Source: Aliiroseovarius subalbicans
GTDB taxonomy: Bacteria > Pseudomonadota > Alphaproteobacteria > Rhodobacterales > Rhodobacteraceae
DNA length: 64,000 bases
Assembly (NCBI RefSeq): GCF_022678625.1
Contig: NZ_JALBYQ010000001.1
Location: forward strand, 930,001-994,000
Reading direction: 5' to 3'
Position 1 is the first letter of the stretch, and every line of letters begins with the position of its first letter. Positions 33,826 to 43,361 of the stretch are shown here, one piece after another. Under the pieces are notes generated by a model. The model saw only the letters and a list, made by a program, of their open reading frames with translations, made no database searches and was not told the origin of the DNA. A program made the translations under genes and the position numbers.

Positions 33826-36800
33826 TTCCCTTGGCCCCTTCCTTGTCATAGAAGACCTGATCCACGATCCGTGCCTTGATCACCGTGCCAGTGCCGTCGA
33901 GCGTGGGGAAATCCACCACCTCGCCCATCCGGTCCGGCCCGTGCTTGATCAGCCCCATCGCGATACCCTTGTTCAGGGTTGGCGAGAAATAGGTCGAGGT
34001 CACGCGCCCGATCACATTTTTCTGCCCGTTCGCGTTCACGCCCTCGCCCACCGCATAGGCCCCGTCAGGAATGACCGTGCCGTCCAGCGTCTCCAGCCCG
34101 ACCAGTTTCCAGCGATCCGGGTCGACCATGTGGCTGCGCAATTGTGCGCGCTTGCCCAGGAAATCGTCCTTTTTCTTCGAAATCGCCCAATTCAGCCCCA
34201 GATCCTGAGGAATGATCGTGCCGTCGGTCTCATCCCCGATCATGATAAAGCCCTTCTCGGCGCGCATGATGTGCAGCGCCTCGGTGCCGTAAGGCATCAC
34301 GCCGAACTCTTCCCCGGCCTCCAATAGCGCATCCCAAAAGGCGCGGCCCTGGCTGGCGGGCACCGCGATTTCATAGCTGAGCTCGCCCGAAAAACTGATC
34401 CGATACACCCGCGCGTCGAACCCGCCTATGGTGCCATCGGCCCATTGCATGAACGGCAGCGTTTCCTTGGACACATCCATGCCGCCCAGCTTTTCCAGCA
34501 CCTTGCGCGCATTCGGGCCAACCACGGCGACCTGCGCCAGCTGCTCGGTCACGTTGGCAACGTGGACCTTCCAGTCCCACCATTCGCATTGCAGCCAATC
34601 CTCCATCCACGCATGGATGCGATCGGCCCCGCCCGAGGTCGTGTGGCACAGCCAGGTCGTCTCGTCGATCCGCGCCACCACGCCGTCGTCAGACAGAAAC
34701 CCGTTTTCCGTGCACATCAACCCATAGCGGCATTTGCCTACCGGCAAGGTCGACATCAGGTTGGTATACATCATGTCCATGAAGCGCCCCGCATCGGGGC
34801 CGGACACGATCAGCTTGCCCAGGGTGGAGGCATCCAGCAGCCCCAGACGCTCACGCGTGTTCAGAACCTCGCGGTTCACCGCCTGCGCGTGAGTCTCATC
34901 GGGTTTCGGATAGGTATAGGGGCGGCGCCAGTGGCCGACCGGTTCGAAATAGGCGCCGGCCTCTTCGTGCCAGTCGTGCATTGGCGTTTTGCGGATCGGC
35001 TGGAACAGTTCGTCCTTAGCCTCACCCGCGATGGCGCCAAAGCTGATCGGCGTATACGGCGGGCGGAACGTGGTCGTGCCGGTCTGCGGGATCGGTTGAT
35101 CCAGCGCATCGGAAAGAACCGCCAGGCCGTTGATATTGCTCAACTTGCCCTGATCCGTCGCCATGCCCAGCGTGGTATAGCGCTTGGTGTGCTCAACACT
35201 TTCGTACCCCTCGCGCGCGGCCAGCTGAACGTCCGAAACCTTCACGTCGTTCTGGTAATCCAGCCACATCTTCATGCGTTTCTGGATGCTGGCACCCTGC
35301 GGCATGATCCAGACCGGCTCCATCGCCTGATGGACCTCGGCCGCGGCCTTCGGCGCAGCTTTGCGCCCCGCCTTACCGCCAGCGGCCTTGCCCGCCGCCT
35401 TGCCCGCGGCATCGGCATCGGTCAGCACATCCGACAGCCCCAGCGCGCCCGAGGCGCTGCCTGCGGTCAGGACAAAGCCCTTGCCGTCATGGCTCAACGG
35501 CGGACGGGCAGGATCGGGCCGGAAGAAGGCCTGCACCTCGTCCCAGATCAGTTTGCCGCCGCAATGCGACCACAGGTGCACCACCGGGGACCAGCCGCCG
35601 GACATGGCAACCGCGTCGCATTTGATTTCCTCCAGCGACGATCCTTCGCCCGCCTGGGCACAGATCGACACGCCGGTGACGAACTTGCCGCCGTGGACCT
35701 TGGCGATCCCCTTGCCCTCGGCCACGCGGATACCCGCAGCCCGCGCCGCTTGGGCCAATGGCGACGTCACCGCAGCACGCGCATCGATGATGACCGGCAC
35801 CTCCAACCCCGCCTCTTTCAACACCAAAGCAGTGCGATAGGCATCGTCGTTGTTGGTCACGACCACAGTCCGATCGCCCGCGCTCACGCCCCAATTCACG
35901 ACATAGTCGCGCACAGCGCCCGCAAGCATGACCCCGGGAATGTCGTTGCCAGCAAAGGACAACGGGCGTTCGATTGCCCCGGTCGCGTTGACAATTTGCT
36001 GCGCGCGAATGCGCCACAGACGGTGACGCGGACGCCCGTCACCGGGCGTGTGATCGGCCACACGTTCGTATCCCAAGGCATATCCGTGGTCATAGATGCC
36101 CGATCCCTGCATGCGCAGACGCAGCGTGACATTGTCCATGTTTTCAAGTGCTTCGACCGTGGCTTCGATCCAGTCCGCAGCAGGGATTCCGTCGATCTCG
36201 CCACCATCCACCGGCGTGCGGCCACCCCAATGGGCGGTCTGTTCAACCACCATCACCTTGGCGCCCGAGGCCGCGGCGGCTTTCGCGGCTGCCAGCCCGG
36301 CAACCCCGCCGCCGACGATCAGAACATCGGTGTGGTGATAGAAATACTCATAGGTGTCGACATCGCGATCCTTGGGCACCTTGCCCAGCCCCGCCGACTG
36401 GCGCACGATCGGTTCGAACACGTGTTTCCACGCCGCCCTGGGCGCCATGAAGGTCTTGTAATAAAAGCCCGCCGGCAGGAAGCGCGCGACATAATTGTTC
36501 ACCACGCCCACGTCGAATTCCAGGCTGGGCCAGTGGTTCTGCGAGGTGGCATAAAGCCCGTCGAACAGTTCCGTCGTGGTGGTACGCTGGTTCGGCTCGA
36601 ACCGGCCGCCCTGCCCCATGTTCACCAGCGCGTTCGGCTCTTCGCCCCCCGACGCGATGATGCCGCGCGGGCGGTGATATTTGAACGAGCGGCCCACAAG
36701 GGTCTGCCCCGCGCCCAGCAGCGCCGAGGCCAGCGTATCGCCCTCATAGCCCTTCATGCGCTTGCCGTTGAACTCGAAATTCATCGGTTTCGAACGGTCG

Positions 36801-36835
36801 ATCAGGCGACCGTGATCTGCCAGACGGGTGCTCAT
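33818..36835 (-). CDS. soxA: sarcosine oxidase alpha subunit
   Basis: The 1005-residue subunit binds NAD and passes the methyl group of sarcosine to tetrahydrofolate. The N-terminal ferredoxin-like part has MKGYEGDTLASALL. An NAD-binding VGGGVAGLAAAKAA follows near residue 175, and a GcvT-like aminomethyl-transfer region lies at the C-terminus (WDWKVHVANVTEQ, YRISFSGELSYEIAVP). Between the two lies an Ala/Lys/Gly-rich linker encoded at about 35336-35415. The ATG at 36835 overlaps soxD by four bases. Confidence 0.95.
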   Translation of the reverse strand: MSTRLADHGRLIDRSKPMNFEFNGKRMKGYEGDTLASALLGAGQTLVGRSFKYHRPRGIIASGGEEPNALVNMGQGGRFEPNQRTTTTELFDGLYATSQNHWPSLEFDVGVVNNYVARFLPAGFYYKTFMAPRAAWKHVFEPIVRQSAGLGKVPKDRDVDTYEYFYHHTDVLIVGGGVAGLAAAKAAAASGAKVMVVEQTAHWGGRTPVDGGEIDGIPAADWIEATVEALENMDNVTLRLRMQGSGIYDHGYALGYERVADHTPGDGRPRHRLWRIRAQQIVNATGAIERPLSFAGNDIPGVMLAGAVRDYVVNWGVSAGDRTVVVTNNDDAYRTALVLKEAGLEVPVIIDARAAVTSPLAQAARAAGIRVAEGKGIAKVHGGKFVTGVSICAQAGEGSSLEEIKCDAVAMSGGWSPVVHLWSHCGGKLIWDEVQAFFRPDPARPPLSHDGKGFVLTAGSASGALGLSDVLTDADAAGKAAGKAAGGKAGRKAAPKAAAEVHQAMEPVWIMPQGASIQKRMKMWLDYQNDVKVSDVQLAAREGYESVEHTKRYTTLGMATDQGKLSNINGLAVLSDALDQPIPQTGTTTFRPPYTPISFGAIAGEAKDELFQPIRKTPMHDWHEEAGAYFEPVGHWRRPYTYPKPDETHAQAVNREVLNTRERLGLLDASTLGKLIVSGPDAGRFMDMMYTNLMSTLPVGKCRYGLMCTENGFLSDDGVVARIDETTWLCHTTSGGADRIHAWMEDWLQCEWWDWKVHVANVTEQLAQVAVVGPNARKVLEKLGGMDVSKETLPFMQWADGTIGGFDARVYRISFSGELSYEIAVPASQGRAFWDALLEAGEEFGVMPYGTEALHIMRAEKGFIMIGDETDGTIIPQDLGLNWAISKKKDDFLGKRAQLRSHMVDPDRWKLVGLETLDGTVIPDGAYAVGEGVNANGQKNVIGRVTSTYFSPTLNKGIAMGLIKHGPDRMGEVVDFPTLDGTGTVIKARIVDQVFYDKEGAKGNV

Positions 36836-37155
36836 GCCCAGCCCTCCCATTCGGGGTGTTTCTTCTTAATCGCGTTGACCAGCGTCTTGGGCGGCGCCAG
36901 GGTTTGCGCCGAATAAGTGCCGTAGACCTCCAGCGTCATCGTGTTGCGCGCGGCGTGGAAATACTTGCCGCAGCCCGCCACGTGGCGCCAGCGCTCGAAA
37001 TGCACGCCTTTCGGGTTCTTACGCTCGAACAGGTAATTCTCGAACTCTTCGTCCGAGGATCCGGGACCGAACCGCTTGATATGCGCTTCGCCCTCCGCAT
37101 GGAGTTCCGTCTCATCGGCCATCACGCCGCAATTGGGGCAGTGTAGTGTCAGCAT
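36832..37155 (-). CDS. soxD: sarcosine oxidase delta subunit
   Basis: The 107-residue small subunit has a zinc site built from CPNCG at residues 6-10 and HVAGCGKYFH near residue 60. It bridges the alpha and beta chains. AGGAGGACCGGAC before the ATG is an excellent ribosome site. The stop overlaps soxA (ATGA), and soxB ends 12 bp upstream, which shows a single transcript. Confidence 0.95.
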   Translation of the reverse strand: MLTLHCPNCGVMADETELHAEGEAHIKRFGPGSSDEEFENYLFERKNPKGVHFERWRHVAGCGKYFHAARNTMTLEVYGTYSAQTLAPPKTLVNAIKKKHPEWEGWA

Positions 37156-37166
37156 GTCCGGTCCTC

Positions 37167-38414
37167 CTAGTGCGCGACGCCAGCGGCGACGCTTTCGTCT
37201 ATGAACCGGCCTTCGCGGAAGCGGTTCAGGCCGAAGTCGGCGGCCAATGGCCCCGGCTCGCCCTTGGCGACCAGTTCGGCCATGGCCCAGCCCGATCCGG
37301 GGATCGATTTGAACCCGCCGGTGCCCCAGCCGCAGTTGATGAAGGTGTTGCCCAGCGGCGTTTTCGAAATGATGGGCGAGCGGTCGCCGGTCACGTCCAC
37401 GATCCCGCCCCATTGGCGCAGCATCTTCAACCGGCCGATGATCGGAAAGGTCTCGATCAGCGCGCGCACGGTTTCTTCCACGTGGTGGAACGATCCCCTC
37501 TGCGTGTAGTTGTTGAACCCGTCGGTGCCGCCGCCGATCACCATTTCACCCTTGTCCGACTGGGACATGTAGCCATGCACGGTGTTGGCCATCACGACCA
37601 CGTCCATGCAAGGCTTGATCGGCTCGGATACAAGCGCCTGAAGCGCCACGCTGTCGAGCGGCAGGCGGAAGCCGGCCTGACCGGCCAGATCGCCGGCGTT
37701 GCCAGCGACGACCATCGCCAGCTTGTCACAGGCGATGTCCCCTTTGGTGGTCTGCACGCCGGTGACTTTGCCACCTTCCTGCATCACGCCGGTCACTTCG
37801 CATTTCTGGATAATGTCCATGCCCATGTCGCTGCACGCGCGGGCATAACCCCAGGCCACGGCATCGTGACGCGCGGTGCCACCGCGAGCCTGCCACAGCC
37901 CGCCCAGAACCGGATACCGCGGCCCATCCAGGTTAATGATCGGCACCAGTTCTTTCACCCGCGCGGGTTCGATCCACTCGGTCGTCACACCCTGAAGCGC
38001 GTTGGCATGGGCGGTGCGTTGATAGCCGCGGATCTCGGACTGCGTCTGCGCCAGCATGATCACGCCGCGCGGGCTGAACATCACGTTGTAATTCAGGTCC
38101 TGGCTCATCGTCTCATAGAGCGAGCGGGCCTTTTCATAGATCGCCGCCGAGGGATCCTGAAGGTAGTTTGAGCGGATGATCGTGGTGTTGCGGCCGGTGT
38201 TGCCGCCGCCCAGCCAGCCCTTTTCGATGATCGCCACATTGGTGATACCGAAATTTTTGCCCAGGTAGAAAGCGGTGGCCAGGCCGTGTCCGCCTGCGCC
38301 AACGATGATCACGTCGTATTTCTTCTTGGGCACGGGGCTGTTCCACGCCCGCTCCCATCCCTGATGATAGCGCGCGCCTTCACGCGCAATGGCAAATGCT
38401 GAATAGCGCCGCAT
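37167..38414 (-). CDS. soxB: sarcosine oxidase beta subunit
   Basis: The 415-residue catalytic subunit oxidises N-methylglycine to glycine, yielding hydrogen peroxide and one-carbon units. The FAD loop VIIVGAGGHGLATAFYLG begins near residue 35. H183 in GTARHDAVAWG corresponds to the histidine that covalently holds FMN in characterised enzymes. The C-terminal GWGTGGFKSIPGSG completes the FAD fold. The start at ATG 38414 is used because the upstream extension is Arg-rich, unlike the family. It heads the soxBDAG operon. Confidence 0.95.
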   Translation of the reverse strand: MRRYSAFAIAREGARYHQGWERAWNSPVPKKKYDVIIVGAGGHGLATAFYLGKNFGITNVAIIEKGWLGGGNTGRNTTIIRSNYLQDPSAAIYEKARSLYETMSQDLNYNVMFSPRGVIMLAQTQSEIRGYQRTAHANALQGVTTEWIEPARVKELVPIINLDGPRYPVLGGLWQARGGTARHDAVAWGYARACSDMGMDIIQKCEVTGVMQEGGKVTGVQTTKGDIACDKLAMVVAGNAGDLAGQAGFRLPLDSVALQALVSEPIKPCMDVVVMANTVHGYMSQSDKGEMVIGGGTDGFNNYTQRGSFHHVEETVRALIETFPIIGRLKMLRQWGGIVDVTGDRSPIISKTPLGNTFINCGWGTGGFKSIPGSGWAMAELVAKGEPGPLAADFGLNRFREGRFIDESVAAGVAH

Positions 38415-38607
38415 GGCGATTCCCCTGTTCGGGTTCCTGATGTGCACATGTTTTACGCCCGCAGGCGAAAAATCCAAGGCGACCCAGCGCCGCTTGAGAG
38501 GAAAATCGCGACATCGTGTGGCGCGGCAATGTCGCAGGCGTGTCTTGGGGGTTTTGCAGACCGCCCCGGCACTATACATGGGGGGGAAGTTTACACGCGG
38601 AGGGATC

Positions 38608-39855
38608 ATGGGGTTCTGGCTTATTGCAGGGCTGATAGCGCTGGTTATCGTGGGCGTTCTGATCGCCGTTCTCATGCGCAAGGGCGCAGACGGGGGCGAT
38701 GCGGCGGCGGCCTATGACATGCAGGTCTATCGCGACCAATTGAAAGAGCTGGATCGCGACGTGGCGCGCGGCACGGTGACGGAAGGCGAAGCCGAGCGCA
38801 CGCGCGTCGAGATCTCACGCCGGTTGCTTGAGGCAGATCGTAAAGCGCAAGCGGGCAGCGGCAGCGGCGAAGCCCCTTCGGGCCTGACCAAAGCGGTGGC
38901 TGCGGTCAGCGTGGCACTGGTGCTGGGCGGGGGCTATTGGCTGTATGACGACCTGGGTGCACCGGGCTATCCAGACATGGGATTAAAGGCGCGCAAAGCA
39001 GCCGCGCGTGAAACCCGCGAAACCCGTCCGTCGCAGGCCGCACTTGAGGCCAAGCAGCCCCCATGGGCCGGCCCGCCCCCTGAAGCACCAGCTGACTACG
39101 TTTCCCTCGTTGAGCGCTTGCGCGTGGCGGTAAAGGAAAACCCAGAAGACATGCAGGGGCTGACGCTACTGACCAGTCACGAGGCAGCTCTTGGCAACTA
39201 CCGCGCCGCGGCCGTGTCGGCAGGACACCTGGCTGCGCTGAAGGGTGACACGGCCACGGCGGACGATCATACAAAGCACGCGGACCTTCTGGTGCTGGCC
39301 GCCGGCGGCCTTGTCTCGCCCGAAGCCGAAACCGCGTTGGAAGCAGCCCTCTCGATCAATCCGAAGGATGCGATCGCACGGTATTATTCCGGCCTGCTGT
39401 TTTCTCAGACCGGACGCCCTGATCTAGCTTTCCACCTTTGGAAACAATTACTTGAGGAAGGCCCGGGGACTGCCCCCTGGATCGGCCCGATTCGCGCGCA
39501 AATCGAGTTTCTCGCCGCTGCGGCCGGGGAGGACTACACCCCGCCCGCCGATACGGCACCGGCCATGCCCGGCCTCTCTGGCCCAACCGCTGAAGACATC
39601 GAAAACGCAGGCGACATGACGCCTGAGGAACGCCAGGAGATGATCCGCGGCATGGTCAGCCGTCTCATGGAACGCATGGCGGTTGAAGGTGGACCAGCCA
39701 GCGACTGGGCCCGCTTGGTGCGCGCCCTTGGCGTGCTCGGCGACACTGATCGTGCTGGCGCAGTGTACGAGGAAGCCTTGGGCGTGTTCGAAGGCCACCC
39801 GCAGGATCTGGCCCTGATCCGCGAGGCTGGCCAAGCCGCAGGGGTGGCAAATTGA
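38608..39855 (+). CDS. ccmI: c-type cytochrome biogenesis protein CcmI
   Basis: The 415-residue protein has two N-terminal membrane segments (about residues 4-22 and 95-112) around a cytoplasmic helix AYDMQVYRDQLKELDRDVARG, the CcmI hallmark. The periplasmic C-terminal half is made of TPR repeats that hold apocytochrome c for heme attachment. CGGAGGGATC precedes the ATG. It is coupled to ruvX by a four-base overlap. The other ccm genes are not in the window, but CcmI would serve the cytochrome at 4379. Confidence 0.92.
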   Translation: MGFWLIAGLIALVIVGVLIAVLMRKGADGGDAAAAYDMQVYRDQLKELDRDVARGTVTEGEAERTRVEISRRLLEADRKAQAGSGSGEAPSGLTKAVAAVSVALVLGGGYWLYDDLGAPGYPDMGLKARKAAARETRETRPSQAALEAKQPPWAGPPPEAPADYVSLVERLRVAVKENPEDMQGLTLLTSHEAALGNYRAAAVSAGHLAALKGDTATADDHTKHADLLVLAAGGLVSPEAETALEAALSINPKDAIARYYSGLLFSQTGRPDLAFHLWKQLLEEGPGTAPWIGPIRAQIEFLAAAAGEDYTPPADTAPAMPGLSGPTAEDIENAGDMTPEERQEMIRGMVSRLMERMAVEGGPASDWARLVRALGVLGDTDRAGAVYEEALGVFEGHPQDLALIREAGQAAGVAN

Positions 39856-40319
39856 TCTTCGACGCGATCGAAGATTTCGCCGCCGCCCTACCGCCAATGA
39901 CGGCGATCGCTGGGCTGGACCTAGGCGACAAGACGATCGGCGTCGCGGTGTCGGATGGGCTGCGCCAAATCTCGACTCCGTTGGAAACCATCCGCCGAAA
40001 GAAGTTCGGTCTGGACGCCGCACGACTGCTTGAAATCGTGGACGACCGCCGCTTGGGGGGGCTGGTGCTGGGATTGCCTCGCAACATGGACGGCAGCGAA
40101 GGGCCGCGCTGCCAATCCACCCGCGCCTTTGCCCGTAATCTGTCGCGGCTTACCGATCTTCCCATCGGGTTTTGGGATGAACGTCTGTCCACCGTCGCCG
40201 CTGAACGTGCGCTGCTTGAGGCGGATACGTCGCGAAAACGTCGCTCCGAGGTGATCGACCACGTGGCCGCGGGGTATATCCTGCAAGGTGTGTTGGACCG
40301 ACTGAGGCATCTGGGATGA
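39852..40319 (+). CDS. ruvX: putative pre-16S rRNA nuclease / Holliday junction resolvase RuvX (YqgF)
   Basis: The 155-residue RNase H-fold protein has the acidic residues expected of YqgF: Asp in GLDLGDKTIGVAVSD, Glu/Asp in WDERLST and Asp in SEVIDHVAAG. LGLPRNMDGSEG is the family signature loop. It matures 16S rRNA ends in E. coli. The TTG start overlaps the ccmI stop (TTGA). A downstream ATG (MTAIAGLDLG) at about residue 16 is an alternative. Confidence 0.92.
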   Translation: MIFDAIEDFAAALPPMTAIAGLDLGDKTIGVAVSDGLRQISTPLETIRRKKFGLDAARLLEIVDDRRLGGLVLGLPRNMDGSEGPRCQSTRAFARNLSRLTDLPIGFWDERLSTVAAERALLEADTSRKRRSEVIDHVAAGYILQGVLDRLRHLG

Positions 40320-40549
40320 GCGACGATATCTGGAAACGGGATGAACCCGAAAGCCCTTGCGTCAACGTCTGCGTGGTGCATCCCGACGCGCGGCTGTGCA
40401 CCGGTTGTCTGCGCTCGATCGACGAAATCACCAATTGGCGCACGATGACACCCGAAGCCCGGCGTGTCGTGATGGACGATCTGCCAACCCGCGCGCCTTT
40501 GATCGCCAAACGGCGCGGGGGCCGCAAAGCGCGCGTCTCGCAAACGTGA
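40316..40549 (+). CDS. DUF1289 domain-containing protein
   Basis: The 77-residue protein has the family's cysteine pattern CVNVC (residues 15-19) and CTGCLRSIDEI, which probably binds a metal or an Fe-S cluster. The C-terminus is basic. Its function is unknown. It overlaps ruvX by four bases, so it is the last gene of ccmI-ruvX-DUF1289. Confidence 0.92.
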   Translation: MSDDIWKRDEPESPCVNVCVVHPDARLCTGCLRSIDEITNWRTMTPEARRVVMDDLPTRAPLIAKRRGGRKARVSQT

Positions 40550-40585
40550 CACGGTTGGGCGAGAAAGCCCCCCTGATCTAAGGCC

Positions 40586-40723
40586 ATGCGCTTTCTGGCC
40601 CTTCCTGCGCAGATTGCCAGCCCGGCGCAGTCCAAGACCTGGGCCACGCGGGCCGATGTGGGGAATGACGAACGGATGGGGCTGATCACTGCGGACGGAC
40701 AGTGCTTTCCCATACGACCCTGA
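40586..40723 (+). CDS. possible small protein (45 aa)
   Basis: This short ORF in the 289-bp gap between the DUF1289 gene and ispG starts with ATG at 40586 and has protein-like composition (MRFLALPAQIASPAQSKTW at the N-terminus, ending DGQCFPIRP). There is no clear ribosome site and I do not recognise it. The rest of the gap (40724-40838) shows only T-rich stretches. It could be chance. Confidence 0.25.
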   Translation: MRFLALPAQIASPAQSKTWATRADVGNDERMGLITADGQCFPIRP

Positions 40724-40838
40724 CCCCAGTTTTTCCTCTCAGAAACCACCTTCGCGCGCAGCGCGACCCGCTCTACGTTGAACTGTAAAAGGATTTTTTC
40801 ACCTTCTGAGCGGAGGGCGATTTTCGAGGAAAGCCGGG

Positions 40839-41957
40839 TTAGCTTTCGGCCGCTTCCGCCTCGATTTCCGCCGCGCGCTGTTCGACCAGACCAACGATGT
40901 GATCCACCATCTTCTCGTTGTTCAGCTTGTGATCCTGCTTGCCCGAAACGTAAACCATTCCCGACCCGGCGCCGCCGCCGGTAAAGCCGACATCGGTCAT
41001 CAGCGCCTCACCCGGCCCGTTCACCACACAGCCAATGATCGATAGTGACATTGGCGTGTGGATATGGGCCAGCCGGTCTTCCAATGTTGCCACAGTGGAA
41101 ATCACGTCAAACCCCTGACGCGCGCAGCTGGGACAGGAAATGATGTTCACCCCGCGGTGGCGAAGCCCCAGACTTTTCAGGATTTCAAAGCCGACCTTCA
41201 CCTCTTCGACCGGGTCCGCCGACAGGCTGACACGGATCGTGTCGCCGATCCCCGCCCACAGAAGACTGCCCAGGCCGATCGCCGATTTGATCGTGCCGGA
41301 AACGAAGCCGCCGGCCTCTGTGATGCCCAGGTGGATGGGCGCATCGGTCGCTTCAGCAATGCCGTGATAGGCGGCGGCGGACATGAAAACGTCGGACGCT
41401 TTCACGCTGATCTTGTAGTCGTGGAAGTCGTTGTCTTGCAGAATGCGGATGTGTTCCAGACCGGATTCCACCATCGCGTCGGGGCAAGGTTCGCCATATT
41501 TTTCAAGCAGATGCTTCTCTAAGCTGCCCGCATTCACGCCGATCCGGATCGAACAGCCGTGATCCTTCGCCGCAGCGATCACCTCGCGCACGCGACCTGC
41601 GTCGCCGATGTTGCCCGGATTGATCCGCAGACAGGCCGCGCCCGCCTCAGCGGCCTCGATGGCGCGTTTGTAATGGAAATGGATATCCGCGACGATCGGC
41701 ACCGGGCTTTCGCGACAGATGTCCTTGAGCGCCTGCGTGGCCGCCTGATCCGGTGCCGAAATGCGCACGATATCCGCGCCGGCCTCGGCGGCGGCCAGAA
41801 CCTGGTCCAGCGTCGCCTTCACGTCGCCGCTGTCGGTGTTCGTCATCGTCTGCACTGCAATGGGCGCATCACCGCCCACCGGCACGTTGCCTACCATGAT
41901 CTGACGTGATTTGCGCCGCTCGATGTCGCGCCAGGGACGGATCGGATTATGGGTCAT
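40839..41957 (-). CDS. ispG: 4-hydroxy-3-methylbut-2-enyl diphosphate synthase (flavodoxin/ferredoxin)
   Basis: The 372-residue enzyme performs the sixth step of the MEP isoprenoid pathway by reductive ring opening. The N-terminal TIM barrel begins [20 protein letters not shown]. The [4Fe-4S] cluster is held by CPSC in [12 protein letters not shown], the Cys of [10 protein letters not shown], and the nearby Glu. Length is typical. It lies 95 bp downstream of rodZ on the same strand, an arrangement seen in other bacteria. Confidence 0.96.
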   Translation of the reverse strand: MTHNPIRPWRDIERRKSRQIMVGNVPVGGDAPIAVQTMTNTDSGDVKATLDQVLAAAEAGADIVRISAPDQAATQALKDICRESPVPIVADIHFHYKRAIEAAEAGAACLRINPGNIGDAGRVREVIAAAKDHGCSIRIGVNAGSLEKHLLEKYGEPCPDAMVESGLEHIRILQDNDFHDYKISVKASDVFMSAAAYHGIAEATDAPIHLGITEAGGFVSGTIKSAIGLGSLLWAGIGDTIRVSLSADPVEEVKVGFEILKSLGLRHRGVNIISCPSCARQGFDVISTVATLEDRLAHIHTPMSLSIIGCVVNGPGEALMTDVGFTGGGAGSGMVYVSGKQDHKLNNEKMVDHIVGLVEQRAAEIEAEAAES

Positions 41958-42052
41958 GCCGCGTGCCTTTCAGCCGGTTTCGCTTCCGCCTGATTACCGC
42001 GCCCGCGACGGGGCAACAAGCACCGCTTTGTGACTTGCAGGATCGAATGAGA

Positions 42053-43249
42053 TTATTGCGCCAGCTGAAGCTCGGCCACATAAGTGGCCAGATCACGATC
42101 TTTGGCCAGGTCTGCGACCGAATAGGCCTCGGTCAATGCCTCCTGTGACAGTGCCACGTTCTTGACAACCGACGGACCATCGCCTGCCGGACCGTAAGCG
42201 GTGCCGTTCACAGCGAAATAGACCGATCCGGCATTACCCGAGCGCAGCAGCGGCGGGTTTTCGGTCTTGGGCAGAACATATTGTTCGCCCGATTCCAGGA
42301 TCTTTTCGAAGATCACTGTGCCATCGGCGGCCTGCACCCGCACCCAGGATGGGCGCACGGCAAAGACCACGACATCGGGCGCATCGGCACCCAGAACCTG
42401 AACCGCGCTGGTCGTGCTGTCGGCCACAACGGCGTCAATGCTGGCTTGAAGGTTGCTGGGCGCGCCCAACCGGGGTGCGGTCGTGGCCACGGGGGCCGCC
42501 GCCAACACACCAACCTCGCGCGGGTCGAGTGTTGAGATCGGACCGTCGCGCGCCACCATTACCGGCACGTCCAGCGCCTGTGGGCGATACAGACGGTCCA
42601 GCGCATCTGCCGAGGGCGGCGTGTTAAGACCGGCGCCACCGGCATCCGCCACCGCGGTTGCATTGTCTTCGAATTCGGGCAGCGTGTCCAGCACGCCGGG
42701 GGTCTGTTCAACAGGGGCAAAATCGACGCGCTGCACTTCTTGCAACACGGAATAGCCACCAAATCCGATCACCCCGATCAGCGCCAGAAGGACCGCCACT
42801 GACCCGATCGCGCCGGGCTCGATCCCAGCAAAGACGCTTTCGCCCTGCGGCACGAAACTGGCATTCGGATTGGCCAACGGATCGCCGACATGCTCTTTGC
42901 GCGCCTGTTTGGCTGGCGACGCTTTGTCCGACAGGCCGTGGGCGGTGACAAAGCCCGCCTCGGTGCAGAACACGTCATAAGCCCATTCCGGGTCCAGCCC
43001 GAGGTAGCGCGCGTAGGAGCGGACATAGCCTGCGATGAAACCGGGTGTTTCGAACGCCGTGGGATCGGCGTTTTCGATCGCGGCGATATAGGTTGCCTTG
43101 ATCTTCAGTTCACGTTGAACATCCAGAAGGGATTTGCCAAGCGTCGCACGCTCGCCGCGCATCACGTCGCCAAGGCGCAGGTCATAGCTGTCAAAGCCTG
43201 TTGGCTCTGCCTGCTCTTCGACCTTCGGTGAAATCCACCGCTTGATCAT
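42053..43249 (-). CDS. rodZ: RodZ-like cell-shape protein (HTH + TM + DUF4115)
   Basis: The 398-residue protein has a cytoplasmic HTH_25 domain at about residues 22-95 (LGDVMRGERATLGKSLLDVQ, FIAGYVRSYARYLGLDP), one membrane segment near residues 148-170, a proline/alanine-rich linker, and a periplasmic DUF4115 domain (VRPSWVRVQAADGTVIFEKIL). RodZ links MreB filaments to the wall-building machinery. The N-terminus has an unusual 20-residue extension before the HTH. It precedes ispG. Confidence 0.9.
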   Translation of the reverse strand: MIKRWISPKVEEQAEPTGFDSYDLRLGDVMRGERATLGKSLLDVQRELKIKATYIAAIENADPTAFETPGFIAGYVRSYARYLGLDPEWAYDVFCTEAGFVTAHGLSDKASPAKQARKEHVGDPLANPNASFVPQGESVFAGIEPGAIGSVAVLLALIGVIGFGGYSVLQEVQRVDFAPVEQTPGVLDTLPEFEDNATAVADAGGAGLNTPPSADALDRLYRPQALDVPVMVARDGPISTLDPREVGVLAAAPVATTAPRLGAPSNLQASIDAVVADSTTSAVQVLGADAPDVVVFAVRPSWVRVQAADGTVIFEKILESGEQYVLPKTENPPLLRSGNAGSVYFAVNGTAYGPAGDGPSVVKNVALSQEALTEAYSVADLAKDRDLATYVAELQLAQ

Positions 43250-43361
43250 GCGCTGCCCCTGAACTGCTCAACTGTCCCCATTCGGCAACGATTCGTAAAA
43301 ACCGTGCCCCATTGCGAAAAAGCTAGCACATCACAACGATTATTGCACCCGTCGAACCGGG

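Noticed and set aside
34445-36916. An 823-codon open frame antisense to soxA
   Set aside because: Composition is that of a shadow frame, and the sense product is a well-matched sarcosine oxidase subunit.
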